Assembly: GCA_026225945.1 (NCBI GenBank)
Contig: JAMJFZ010000239.1
Location: forward strand, 26,623,501 to 26,687,500
DNA from: Cricetomys ansorgei
Taxonomy: Eukaryota > Chordata > Mammalia > Rodentia > Nesomyidae
DNA length: 64,000 nt
Direction: 5' to 3'
This document shows positions 20,900-51,481 of this stretch, piece by piece. Made by a program: the position numbers and the translations under genes. The first letter of the stretch is position 1. Every line of letters starts with the position of its first letter. A model generated the notes under the pieces. It saw nothing but the letters and a program-made list of their open reading frames with translations, ran no database searches and had not been told where the DNA came from.

Positions 20900-22047
20900 T
20901 CCTTTCTATTAAATTTATTTTTTTCTTTTGTATAATACATCCTGGCCCCATTCTCCCCTCCTTCCACTCTTCTCAGCTCCCGCCCATCCCTCACCCTCCT
21001 AAGAACACAGCGGGCCTCCCACGGTTGTCAGCAAACGGCATATCAAGAAAGGACAAGCCTGGGCTCAAGCCCCCACATCAAGGCTGGAGGAGGGAGCCCA
21101 GCAGGAGGAAAAAAGTCCCAAGTGCAGGTGAAAGGGTCAGAGACCCCCAGCTTTTAGGTATTCTACAAGTACACCAAGCCAAATAACAATACTATTGTTA
21201 TTTGGGGACCCTGCAGGCTCCATGTCTTCCGCTTCAGTCTCAGTGAACCCCTAAGAGTGCTAGTCAGTTGATTCTGCGGGTCTTGATTTCCTGGTGTTCT
21301 CAACCCCTCCGGTCCATGCAATCCCTTCTCCTGTTCTTCATCAGGGTTGCCTGAGCTATGCTGGATGTTTTGCCCATGGCCTCTGCATCTGCTCCCCTCA
21401 GCTGCCAGTGGAGCTTCTCTGATGGTAATTGTGGTAGGCACCAATCTATGAGCACAGCAGAATATCATTAGGAATCATCTCTGTTATATCCAGTCTCTGG
21501 TTCCTGGCCAGCTCTGCAGTGTCAGGCATGGATTCCCTCCCTTGGCATGTGGTTCTGCCCGTCCATTGCCTCAGCATATCCTGCAGGTGGGAAAGGTTAT
21601 AGGTAGAAGGTTTTGTGACAGGATTGATATCACAGTTTCACTATTGGAAGCCTTGCCTGGTAACAGGAGATGGCCTGTTTAGGCTCCCTGTCGCCCATTA
21701 GTAGGGGTCCTTGCTAGGATCACTGTTGTAGATTCCAGGGAGTATCCACTGCACTAACTTCCCAGATCACACGTAAGTGTCTCCAATTCTACTATATTCT
21801 CTTCCTCCATCCCTCTCCCTGTACCTGATCCCTCCGGTTGCCATTTCCATCCTCCCCCAGCCCACCTATAACATCTGTTCTTGGCCCTTTCCTGGGAGAT
21901 CCGTGTGTCTCCATTGGGCCCCTCTTTGTTGCATAGTCCCTGTGAATCTGTGGATTGTATACAATTGCCTTTACTTAAGAGCTAATATCCATTTATAAGT
22001 GAGTACCTACCATGATTGTCTTCCTGGGTTTGGGTTACCTCACTCAG
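20900..22047 (-). mobile_element. L1 3' end (minus part of a 5'-inverted insertion)
   Basis: Antisense rodent L1 3' UTR: gagcttctctgatggtaattgtgg, caccaatctatgagcacagcagaatatcattaggaatcat, gagctaatatccatttataagtgagtacctacc, tttgggttacctcactcagg. It runs up to the ORF2 stop region and then the element flips at about 22048. The frames at 21163-21468 and 21777-21998 lie within it. Confidence 0.8.
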
Positions 22048-22910
22048 GAATGAATGCATTGGCACAGGAGACAATTTGAGACAACTTGAACAGAACACTG
22101 ATAGCACAGGCACTATGATCAATAATTAATAAATGGGACTTCGTGAAACTGAAAAGCTTCTGTAAGGCAAAGGACACTGTCAATAAGACAAAACAGCAGC
22201 CTATAGAATGGGAAAAGATTTTCACCAACTCCACTTCTGATAGAGGGCTAATATCCAAAAAATACAAAGACCTCAAGAAACTAGACATTAACAAAAGAAT
22301 CCAATTTAAAAATGGGGTACAGATCTAAAGAGAATTCCCTGAAGAAGAATCTCAAATGGCTGAGAAACACTTACAGAAATGTTCAACGTCCTTAGCCATT
22401 AGGGAAATGCAAATTAAAACTACTCTTAAGATTCCATCTTACACCTGTCAGATGGGCTAAGATTGATAACACAAATGACAGCTCCTGCTAGTGACGTTGT
22501 GGAGCAAGGGGAACTCTCCTTTATTGCTGGTGGGAGTGCAAACTTGTACATCCACTATGGAAATCAATATCGCGATTCCTCAGAAAATTGGGAATTGACT
22601 ACCTCAAAACCTAGCTATACCACTCCTGGGCATGTATTCAAAGGACCCTCCATCCCGCCACAAGGACACTTGCTCAACTGTGTTCATAACCTCTTTGTTT
22701 ATAATAGCCAGAAATTGGAAACAACCTACATGTCCCTCAACAGAAGAATGGATAAAGAAACTGGTACTTTTACACAATGGAGTGTTACTCAGCTACTAAA
22801 AAAAATGATATCATGAGATTTGCAGACAAATGGATGAAACTAGAAAAAATTATCCTGTGAGAGGAAGCCTAAACTCAATCATGGTATGTACTCACTTTTT
22901 CTCTTTTAAA
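22048..22910 (+). mobile_element. L1 ORF2 3' end (inverted 5' part)
   Basis: Sense-strand ORF2 C-terminal sequence: gggacttcgtgaaactgaaaagcttctg, ccttagccattagggaaatgcaaattaaaact, attgctggtgggagtgcaaacttg, tggaaacaacctacatgtccctcaac, agaatggataaagaaactgg. It is broken by stops and frameshifts. It ends at tatcctg-gag ... catggtatgtactcact, the same L1 position at which the neighbouring minus-strand segment starts. Confidence 0.85.
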
Positions 22911-22917
22911 TTAAAAT

Positions 22918-23108
22918 TTATCTCATACCTGTTTGTGTGTATGCCTGTGTGGTGTATGTTCACTTGAGCATAGGTGCCTGTGGAGGACAGAGGCAACTGG
23001 GTGTCCTGGTGCTGGAGTCACAGGCAGATGTGAGCCTTGGGAATTGAACTTGGGCGTTCTACAAGAGCAGTATGGACTTTTAACTGATGAGCCATCTCTT
23101 CAGCTCCT
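22918..23108 (-). mobile_element. B2/B3 SINE
   Basis: Antisense B3: gtgcctgtggaggacagaggcaactgggtgtc ... gagcagtatggacttttaactgatgagccatctcttcagctcc. Confidence 0.85.
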
Positions 23109-23529
23109 CTTTACTAGTTCTTAAGACCAGTTGAAAGGCCAGATTTTTCCTAGAGCAAAGAGACTTCTGACTACAGATTAGCCCTCATTTCAGTGACTGT
23201 TCTGCTCTAACTGGATTAACTAAAAAAAATCACAGTAAATACAAAACATTGCCACTTTTAAGGAAATCAGATCTTAATTCTGCAATTTCCGTATTCTGAT
23301 GAAGGCCGTGAGTTCAGAGCCCATGTGTACTCATTATCCTCAGGGCTTTGTACTCCAATGAACTGGTGACTCAATCCCTACCAACTCTTATGCTTCATTT
23401 TGATGGTACTGAGTTTGGTTGGTAGAGTGATTCTTTTAATTTGATAGCTTTCCTACAACACAGCAATATTGAAGCAATTTTATTGTTCAATTACCTATTA
23501 GTAGGTGGTTGTGATCTTTAAGCTTCTCA

Positions 23530-23610
23530 ATTTCAGGACCTGGGAGACAGTTTTGTGGGTTAAGTGTTTGGCATGCAGGCATGACGATCTGGGTCCTCGT
23601 AGAATCAAAT
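23530..23610 (+). mobile_element. B2/B4 head fragment
   Basis: cctgggagacagttttgtgggttaagtgtttggcatgcaggcatgacgatctgggtcc resembles a sense tRNA-derived SINE head. Confidence 0.5.
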
Positions 23611-23897
23611 GTGTGCAGATAGGTGCTCCCTTATCCAAGTCCTTCACTTCCACATGCTTTATTTTTTCCTTATTTCTAGGATTTTGTTTTTCTTCAATAT
23701 GACTGGCTTTTAGATTATCCTGACTCCCAAAATACTGTCCTCAGTCACCTCCATGACCTCTGTAATGGTTCTGTTTCTGTGGCTGAAATGTCTTTGTGTA
23801 ACAGTGTATCTTACCTATGTCTCAGAACCTTTCTTCCTGGCCTTTCTTGTGCAGTTCAGCACATTTTCCCATTTTATTTTATTTTATTTATTTTATT

Positions 23898-23975
23898 TTT
23901 GTGGTGTTGGGGATTGAACCCAGGGCTTAGGCGTGCTAAGCAAATGCTCTATTATTGAGCCACACCCCATCCCAA
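23898..23975 (-). mobile_element. B4/ID-type SINE
   Basis: ttggggattgaacccagggcttaggcgtgctaagcaaatgctctattattgagccac, antisense ID/B4. Confidence 0.8.
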
Positions 23976-24071
23976 GAGGCATTAAATTTCTAATCACCTC
24001 CAAGTCACCTCAACTGAGCCACGAATAGCTAATTTTTGTTTGTTTTGTTTGTTTATTTAATTATTTTCCTT

Positions 24072-24200
24072 CGAGACAGGGTTTCTCTGTTGTAACTCTG
24101 GCTGTCCTGAAACTCACTCTGCAGACCAGGCTGGCCTCGAACTCAAGAGATCACCTGCCGCTGTGCTGGGATTAAAGGGGCGCACCACCACTGCCTGGCT
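24072..24200 (-). mobile_element. B1 SINE
   Basis: gagacagggtttctctgttgtaactctggctgtcctg ... accaccactgcctggc. It forms an inverted pair with the B1 at 24530-24658. Confidence 0.93.
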
Positions 24201-24515
24201 TAATAGATACTTTTTAATGGAGAATTTAGTAAACACTTTTTAAAAATAATAATTAAAGAAAAACCACTGGCATTCTTGGGGGTGAGGTGGGGTGTGTGTA
24301 GTGGTGTTGATGCCACAGTTTGGTAGATGAGGCCACAGCTAGTAGAAGTATGTTTCATTCACATTCCTTGCTATCTGCTTTTAATATTTTTACAGTGCAT
24401 ATTGATTTCTTTAACTGTAAAGAAACCTGTATTTTAATAAAGCCAGTGAGAAGCTGCCAGGGAGTGGCAGAGCTGCCACTACAGTAGGTGCTTCTGCTAG
24501 TGCCTGTGGAGACAA

Positions 24516-24672
24516 AATCTTGCAGACACGGCAGTGGTGGCGCATGTCTTTAATCCTAGCACTCCGGAGGCAGAGGCAGGCAGATCTCTGTGAGTTCAAG
24601 GCCAGCCTGGTCTATAGAGTGAGTTCCAGGACAGCCGAATTACAACAGAGAAAAAAACAATCTTGCAGACAC
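24516..24672 (+). mobile_element. B1 SINE with perfect 14-bp target-site duplication
   Basis: B1 body 24530-24658 (cggcagtggtggcgcatgtctttaat ... aattacaacagagaaa) is flanked by aatcttgcagacac at 24516-24529 and again at 24659-24672. The intact duplication indicates a comparatively young insertion. Confidence 0.95.
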
Positions 24673-24699
24673 ATCCCTCTTGTTGACCCCCTTGGTTTT

Positions 24700-24835
24700 G
24701 CTTTTTGGGGCAGAGTCTCATGCATTCCAAGCTGGCTTTAGTCCTGCTGTGTAGCCAAGGAAGTCCCGATCATCTTTCCGCTATCTACCAGATTCAGGAG
24801 TCCCATGTATGCCCTACCACACACTTTGTATTGAG
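24700..24835 (-). mobile_element. Old B1-like fragment
   Basis: cagagtctcatgcattccaagctggctttagtcctgctgtgtagcc is a weak antisense B1 match. Confidence 0.35.
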
Positions 24836-25218
24836 ACAGACTCACTATTTAGCGCAGGTTGACTCCATCTCCTAACTACTTCAGTTTTAAAAATAAATAT
24901 TTTTTGAGGGTTGCAGATATTTTAACCATATCTACTCCTAACTCCTCCCAGATCTGCTTCTACCTTCCTACCTTCAGCTTCAGTCTTTTTTACTTTTAAT
25001 TTAATAACCCAGTGATTCCAATTTGCATTGTTATACTTCTGGGCACAGGAGGCGCTGACGAACTTGGAGTCTTCAACTCCAACAGGATAATCAAGAAGAC
25101 CCTTGAAGATCGTGAGGTACAGCAGCTGCCGCGTCATCGCGCCCCCAGCGAGGCTCGAACTCTCTCTACCGGATCAGTGAGCAGCTGGCAGTGAGGCCAC
25201 ACGCCATACTCCTCCATG

Positions 25219-25395
25219 CCCCGCCCGCTCGCCTGGCACTAAGGCGGTGGGCGTGGCTCTCCGCCCCGCCCACTGCTCCGCCCGCTCGCAGGAACTAAGG
25301 CAGTAGGCGTGGCTCTCCTTGACCCGCCCCCTGCTCCGCACGTTAGCCAGGCACTAAGGCAGTAGGCGTGGCTCTCCTCGACCCGCCCAGTGTGC
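25219..25395. repeat. Tandem repeat of about 57 bp, three copies, in Mrps28 promoter
   Basis: The block containing actaaggc, ggcgtggctctcc and ccgccc recurs with actaaggc at 25238, 25294 and 25353 (spacing 56 and 59). Each copy carries a GC box and a KLF-like ggcgtggc element, so copy number sets the number of candidate Sp/KLF sites immediately upstream of the gene. Confidence 0.85.
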
Positions 25396-25430
25396 GGGCG
25401 AGGCCAGAGGTGAGAGGTCACGAAGGCGTC

Positions 25431-45394
<19,964 letters not shown>

Positions 45395-45444
45395 TAAGTA
45401 GAATCGTGACTTTAAAGTGTTCATAGTGGTAGGGACATGGCTGT

Positions 45445-45620
45445 CATGGCAGTGGTGGCACATGACTTTAATCCTAGCACTTAGGAGGCAGAGGCAGGAG
45501 GGTTGCTGAGAGTTAAAGGCCAGCCTGGCCTACAGAGTGAGTTTCAGGACAGTCAGAGTTACAACAGAGAAACCCTATCTCAAAAAATAACAAAACAAAA
45601 CAAAAACAAAAACAAAAATG
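45445..45620 (+). mobile_element. B1 SINE with (CAAAA)n tail
   Basis: gtggcacatgactttaatcctagcacttaggaggcagaggcagg ... gttacaacagagaaaccctatctc. It lies about 50 bp inside intron 2 of Mrps28. Confidence 0.92.
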
Positions 45621-45770
45621 AATAAGGAGAGGATCTGTTCAGATCTAAGAGAGCATGTCAGAACGTTAATTACTCCTTCCTGCTCTGGGTGTCCATAAGT
45701 GCAGATCTAACTGGGCTCACCCAATTAGGGTTATAGGCTTGTTCTACCTAACAAGGTTAATGGAATATCC

Positions 45771-45791
45771 TTTTTTTTTTTTTTTTTTTTT
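45771..45791. repeat. Poly-T run (21)
   Basis: Uninterrupted T homopolymer. Confidence 0.95.
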
Positions 45792-46695
45792 ATAGCAGTG
45801 ATATCTGAGAGATTTAACAGTTGGTTTCTGTTTAAAAAGAGGCCTAGCTTTGCCAATTTCTGAACTGTAAACTGCTCCCTTCTTGGCCAATTTCATATTA
45901 CCAGTTCGGTATCACTAAATTCATAGTTGGGAGGATGTGGACACACATCCTCTCACAAGGTAATATGAACCTCTCTAGCACACCTCTGCCTCAACTAATC
46001 GGATTTGCCAACCACTGTTTCATTAAGCTGAGTGGTGTAAGCTACTTAGACCTGGAGAGACAGTGGGCTTCCTTTTTCCCTGGAATGGGAAGTTATACCT
46101 CAAGCAAATGTAAAACGCATACAAACCCAGTCCAAAGTAGTAAGACCTAAAGAAAGTCCAACTTGGGTTTATTTGCAGTCCAGATTTCAGCACTGTAATG
46201 TGTATGTGTGTTGTGTAGGGTGGCTGAAGGGTTAGTTCTGCATGTAACTATTTAGAACATGGATGGTGTGTTGGAGGCAGATGTGTCTGTTGGTTTTTAG
46301 TTGTTATTGAAATCTTATGGAGGGACAGATGTGTGAATTATGTATCTTCTAACACTGTTCCTCAGACATCCTAAACCTCTGTGTGCAGAAGCAATAGCAG
46401 ATCGTTTTTTGTTAATAGAAGGAGTATCTATAATTTTAAGGTGAGGTGTAGTTTTATTTTACAAAAAGAAGGCTTCTTGTCTCTGTATCATCTTGCTGTC
46501 AGGGATGCAGGGATGCAGCCTAATTGCAGTGGTCTGTTATTCTTCCAGGTTGACCTGCTGTGGCAAATCAGGTATGAACGTCATAAGAAGTCGTATTTAT
46601 TGACAGCTTTGCTGAGATAACTCTCAGTGGATAGTTCCCCACTCAAGCAAATTTATTGTAACTTCCAAATATCTGAGATCCTTTTTCTTTTTGAA

Positions 46696-46800
46696 GCATA
46701 TTTTTGTTATATTGCCCTCACTGACCTGGAACTTGTGGCAATCCTGCTTCTGCCTCCCTCCTGAATGCTAGGATTATAAGTGTGTACCACCACATCTGGC
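46696..46800 (-). mobile_element. Old B1 SINE
   Basis: tattgccctcactgacctggaacttgtggcaatcctgcttctgcc ... gtgtgtaccaccacatctggc. Confidence 0.7.
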
Positions 46801-47340
46801 ACTTTTTCTATATTTAATGATTTTGTTAATATTTTTTCATAGATAATCCTTTATGAATAGTGGTCAGTATTTTCATTTAGTAAAAATTTTACAACATCTA
46901 TTTTGTCATTATGTCATTTTCTTAAACATAATATTTCTGAATGCCTTCAGAATGTCTTGAGTAGAAAATTTCATAATTACAGATTTGATTCTTGTTATTA
47001 CTTGTTCATTTGCTAAATTGCAAATTTTTAAATGTCAGTGTTTGAGATTAGATATTTCTCTTGTGCATACTGTATTATGTTTTGGATTTTTTTTTTAATA
47101 GTATAACTTGAAATGGTTACATGTTAGAATCTGTTGCAATATTTATTAAATTTTAGAATTTCATTTAAAACTGTCCATACAACACATGGGTACACATTCT
47201 TACAGAAACGACTGTACTTGTAAGCCCCCCTCCATCTGTTTTCAAAGTGAAATCGTCTGCATAACAAGTCTTTTGGAAGGAGAGGAGATGACAGTTTACA
47301 GTGCTTTTGCAAATAAGATCTCTGGTTTTTAGAGCAGTTG

Positions 47341-47494
47341 TTTCTATTTCCTTCCTCTTTTCCTTTTTTCCCTTTCCCTTTTTTCCTTTTTTCCTTCCTT
47401 CTTCCCATCCTCCCTCCCTCCCTTCTGTCCTTCCCTCCTTTCCCCCTTTCCATTCTTCCTTCCTTCCTTCCTTCCTTCCTTCCTTCCTTCCTTT
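47341..47494. repeat. (CTTC)n microsatellite and pyrimidine tract
   Basis: Imperfect C/T tract ending in ten pure CTTC units at about 47454-47492. Lys/Glu/Gly- and Pro/Ser/Phe-rich frames across it are artefacts. Confidence 0.95.
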
Positions 47495-47689
47495 ATTTAG
47501 GAGAGTGTGCATCTCTTTGTTCTGTAGTTACCTGTAGTAGCTATCTCTCAACTCCTGCTTCCACAAACTACCCATGCAGTATCTAATTACTACCTTCAGA
47601 AATATCCATTAACTTCCAAAGTACTCACAAAATTAATCCATTTATGAATGAAGATCCTGAAGAGGGTGCTACAAGGGTTGATAAGATCA

Positions 47690-47900
47690 TTTGTATATTC
47701 ATCTATTCATACTTACAGGACCTCTTCAGTGTGTCAGGCACTATAGACAAGGCTAGTGAAAAACACCCTTCTCTATCCTTGTAAGTTAAGGTTGTGTCTA
47801 ATGGGAGATAGTAAATGCGCATATAAATCAGTTTAAAATTGCAGTAACCCTAAAGTGGAAAGGGATAACATGGTAACAAAATGCAGAGGAGTGGAAAATA
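47690..47900 (+). mobile_element. L2/MIR-type fossil
   Basis: attcatctattcatacttacaggacctcttcagtgtgtcaggcactatagac followed by aaggttgtgtctaatgggagatagtaaatgc resembles ancient mammalian L2 3' sequence. Confidence 0.45.
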
Positions 47901-48701
47901 GCAGCAGTCAGAGCAGGCCCTTGCTCACAGTCTGTATTGACGCATATGTGAAATGCCATCAGAGGACCTTTCTACAAAGGATAAGCAGAAACTGAAGCTT
48001 AAAATCTGTTCCCCATTCCCTGGGCCCAGAAGTGATATTTCTAGGTGTGCCACTATTTAACCTGGAGAGTTTGATTGTTTTCTTCTGCTGCCTACAATAC
48101 ATAGTACGGTTTTTAAGAGAGAAACTAAGTTAGGATGTTATTTGTCTCGCTTTTATTTTATCATAAAGTTTTCCACTCTCCCCAGAGTATTTATTTAATC
48201 TCTTGATTTGTATGTATACAAATGTATAGATTCTTCCTAAAACTCTTTAGTTTACTATAGGTCTACATAGGTGTCTATCACTTAGGCTTTGAAAGTACTG
48301 TGTAAGAGTGTAAGGCCAGTGTAGTTACTGCTTCAGTCCTGTTTCATTCTTATCTGCGTGCAAAACAAAATCTGGGAGTAGGAGCTTTCAAACAAATGTT
48401 AGCCTGACCTTTGTCACTGCCAGGAAGATGGTCTCACTGGAATGGGCCATAATGAGGCCCGGCCTGGCAGTGCCTCACCTCTGCTGACCCTGTGTTTGGA
48501 TTATGTGGCTCGCTACAGAGGTTGAGAGTTGGGGAGATCAGACCTCTGATGGATAGATTCTGGACCAAATCTCCTTCTGTTAGAGATTTGAAGTCACTGT
48601 AAATAGGGCATGCATATTTGTTTAATATTCAACAGCTGCATTCTGACCTTTTTTTTTTCTTTCAGTACTTTCAGAAAATCATTTTTTGTCTTTATTTAGA
48701 C

Positions 48702-48782
48702 TCTCTTCCCCCATGCTGGGGATTACGCGTGGGCATGTACTCGTTAGGCAGGTGCCGCACCACTAAGCTGCCTCCGCAGCCT
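48702..48782 (-). mobile_element. B4/ID-type SINE
   Basis: ccatgctggggattacgcgtgggcatgtactcgttaggcaggtgccgcaccactaagctgcc. Confidence 0.7.
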
Positions 48783-49061
48783 TTCATTTGGATGTTTGTG
48801 TGGTTGAGGACATTCTAATTAGGACAATTTAAAGAATGGGAAGATACAGTGAAAGATAATTAAAATATGGTTAAGCATAAGTTTAGATGTATATTTAATT
48901 TCTTTATCATTATTTTAGTAAATATGTTTAATGGTATTTTGGACTTAGAAAAATTGATAGGGATTGCAAACCATTTTGGTTACTTCAGTATTCCCACGAG
49001 CTAAGCAACCTTTAATAAGCTCCATAGTTTTTGTTTTACTTTATCTGGGCTTTTGTCTTGT

Positions 49062-49173
49062 TTCCTGAGACAGGGTCTCAACTTTGGGAGACCAGGTTGG
49101 CCATAACTTTCGGTGATCCTTCTGCTTCAGTCTCTCAAATTCTGGGATTACAGGTGTGTGCCAGCAAACCTGG
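49062..49173 (-). mobile_element. Old B1 SINE
   Basis: cctgagacagggtctcaactttgggagaccaggttggcc ... gggattacaggtgtgtgccagcaaacctgg. Confidence 0.75.
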
Positions 49174-49423
49174 ATTTAGCTTTTTTGTTTAGTATTTATA
49201 TATGAATTATAATTTAAATAAATGGTTTCCAATCTTTGCACCAAAAAGTGCTAGAATTTTGCAGAAAGACTTGAGAGGTTTTATGGGGGTAGAAAGTACT
49301 AAAAGTCACTCCTCAGCCTCAGCAGTTCTGAGCTTGTCCTCTGGAATGTCAACCAGTGTTCTTACCTGCTGAGCCCCCATTATATCCTTTCTAGTTCTTT
49401 TTTGCTTGTTTGTTTGGTTGGCT

Positions 49424-49545
49424 GGTTTGCTTTTTGAGATAGGGTGTTATTAAGTAGTTCAGGTTGACCTTGAACTCTCTGAAGTCTTTTATGCCTCAGC
49501 CTCATAAGTGCTGAGATTACAGGCATAAGTCACCATGCCCAGTCA
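49424..49545 (-). mobile_element. Old B1 SINE
   Basis: tttttgagatagggtgttattaagtagttcaggttgaccttgaactctc ... gattacaggcataagtcaccatgcccag. Confidence 0.75.
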
Positions 49546-49639
49546 TGGAAGCTAATTTCAATGTTTTTGAAAGACTCCAGAGTTTGATTTTTCTAAAGAA
49601 CTGATTGAGCAAGAGTATTTGAAGGTTGAAAAACAAAGC

Positions 49640-49790
49640 TAAGAGTGGCAGTGCCCACCTATAATCCAGCACTTGGAGCACTAAGGCAGATCAAGGTCAG
49701 TCTGGTGTACCTCGTAAGCTCCAGATAAATGCCAGACCAGCGCAGACTATAGAGTAAGACCTTCTCTTAAACTCTCCCACCCATACATAC
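49640..49790 (+). mobile_element. Diverged B1 SINE
   Basis: agtggcagtgcccacctataatccagcacttgg ... gcagatcaaggtcagtctggtgtacc. Confidence 0.65.
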
Positions 49791-50559
49791 TCACAAAAAA
49801 TGAATGAAAGATTGTACAATTTTGAAGGTATTACTTTGCAGATGTCTTTCGGTCTGGTTTCCAGTGGTGGCCTGACAGGCATAAGTCTTACAGGCATGTC
49901 TACGAAAAGAAAGTGGGGCAGAGCTCTACAGTGGACCCTTGCTCGGAAAAGGTGGTATTCACTGTGTCAGTGTGTTTAAGTTGATTTGCTTTTACTTCTC
50001 ATCTTTATAGCATATCTGTCTCTTTTGTCTGAGTAGCCTCTTATTCTTCCATGACCAGAGAGGGCTTGCACTGTCTTTTAGATAAAACATTTTTTCATCA
50101 TCTGCCTACCCTTTTCTTTAGATATTTTTTTCTTCTGTCATATGCACACAGTGTACACACAAATTAACAGATTTGTCCCAATGTGAATAGCTCACAAAAA
50201 ACAGAGTGTAGACAATATCATTGTTATTTTCAAAACTAATGAAGTGAATCTCTGGACATAATATGCTGCAGTTAACAATTAGTAATTAACAAAGCAGAGA
50301 TTCAGCCTACGGCTCTGTGTTAATCCAGTGCCCATGAGGGTTTTCTGTCCATCTTTTCTGCTTTCCAAATCATGAAACATAAGATCACTCACATGTCATT
50401 AAAACTTAGTCCACCTTTGGAGTACTTTTCTATCAGGGACCCTGAAAGACAGAGTGTTAGTGAGAAAGGAAGATGCAGATCTGCTAAAGAATACAGGGTA
50501 GTTTGCTATAGTATGGCCATGGTGGCCATGGTTGCAATGATCTGAGAGTGTGTGTGTAT

Positions 50560-50905
50560 GTGTGTGTGTGTATGTATGTCCATGTATGTCCCAAGATTCA
50601 AATGTAAAACATAATCACCAGTGTGATACTCTAAGGAGGTCGAGCTATTGGAAAGGGATTAAGTCACGAGAGTTCTTCTCTCTTAAGTGGCATCAGTGCA
50701 TTTATAAAGGGGGCCCCTGAGAGTTTCCTTAACCTTTCTACCAACTGGGGATACAGTGAACCAGGGCTTGGCCTTCACCAGACACCGACTCAGTTGCCAT
50801 CTTCTTCTTAGACTCATTAACTTTCAGAACTGTGAGAAATACATTGTTCTTGTTTGTAAGCTACCATTTTTCTGGGCTTTGCTGTAGCATCCTGAACTAA
50901 GACAG
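50560..50905 (+). mobile_element. MaLR/MLT-type LTR fossil
   Basis: caccagtgtgatactctaaggaggtcg, agggattaagtcacgag, catttataaagggggcccctgagag, ttcaccagacaccgactcag and agaactgtgagaaatacattgttc ... gcatcctgaactaagacag follow the order of a mammal-wide MaLR-class LTR. Confidence 0.75.
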
Positions 50906-51296
50906 TGGTATTCCATATTTTGATAGTGTTATCACCAGTAAGGTAATAAATAGTAGGCCTGGGCTTTTTAGAATGCATTGAGATTATAATTTTAGTGCAG
51001 TCAGTAGTAACAGGAATTGGTTATGTTTAAACAATGATTGGCAGTGTAAAGTCAGCATTCTTCATGCTATTTAGAAATGAAGTTTATTTTGCAGGAAACA
51101 GAAGTCTGTTGATACATGTAATACTTAATTTTTAATTCTTTGGGGTTTTTTATAAAACATAACATCTTTGAACTTCATCAGGCCTAAAACTTAACCTTTT
51201 TTGTTTTTTATGTTCCAAGGACATACAAATATGAATTTATATATTTTATCATCATACAGATACTATATAAAATTGCTGTTCAGTGTAATTAACATA

Positions 51297-51316
51297 TTAA
51301 TTAATTAATTAATTAA
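51297..51316. repeat. (TTAA)n microsatellite
   Basis: Five TTAA units about 100 bp upstream of the candidate exon at 51419. Confidence 0.9.
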
Positions 51317-51418
51317 CATGACCCACTAGTTCTATAGTTTTGTTTCAACTCTATTTCAACTTTTCTGCTATGATGTCTGTTTCTGCTCTCTCAGATCTCC
51401 TATATTTTCCTTTTCCAG

Positions 51419-51481
51419 TGTCCTGAAACCTGAGAAATCGGCCGCCAAATTTGTTGTGCTTAAAATAAGAACAGCTACTGA
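51419..51481 (+). other. Candidate 63-nt cassette exon in Mrps28 intron 2
   Basis: A strong acceptor (tattttccttttccag) precedes 63 nt followed by a good donor (CTGA|gtaagg). Read in the frame left by exon 2 (GA|T) it is open, encoding VLKPEKSAAKFVVLKIRTAT flanked by split Asp and Glu codons, and leaves phase 2 again, so it would insert 21 residues without a frameshift. It also holds two CpGs (atcggccgcc) in a CpG-poor intron. I do not know it from any MRPS28 isoform. It may be a novel or lineage-specific exon, or a chance pseudo-exon. Confidence 0.35.

Noticed and set aside
22143..22816. Plus-strand frames of 61 and 117 codons
   Set aside because: Degraded L1 ORF2 C-terminal sequence, broken by stops.
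25095..25185. tRNA-like minus-strand segment (ggtagagagagttcgagcctcgctgggggcg)
   Set aside because: It has D-arm-like and T-arm-like motifs but only about 40 nt between ends and no anticodon arm, so it is not a tRNA gene. It may be coincidence in GC-rich promoter DNA.
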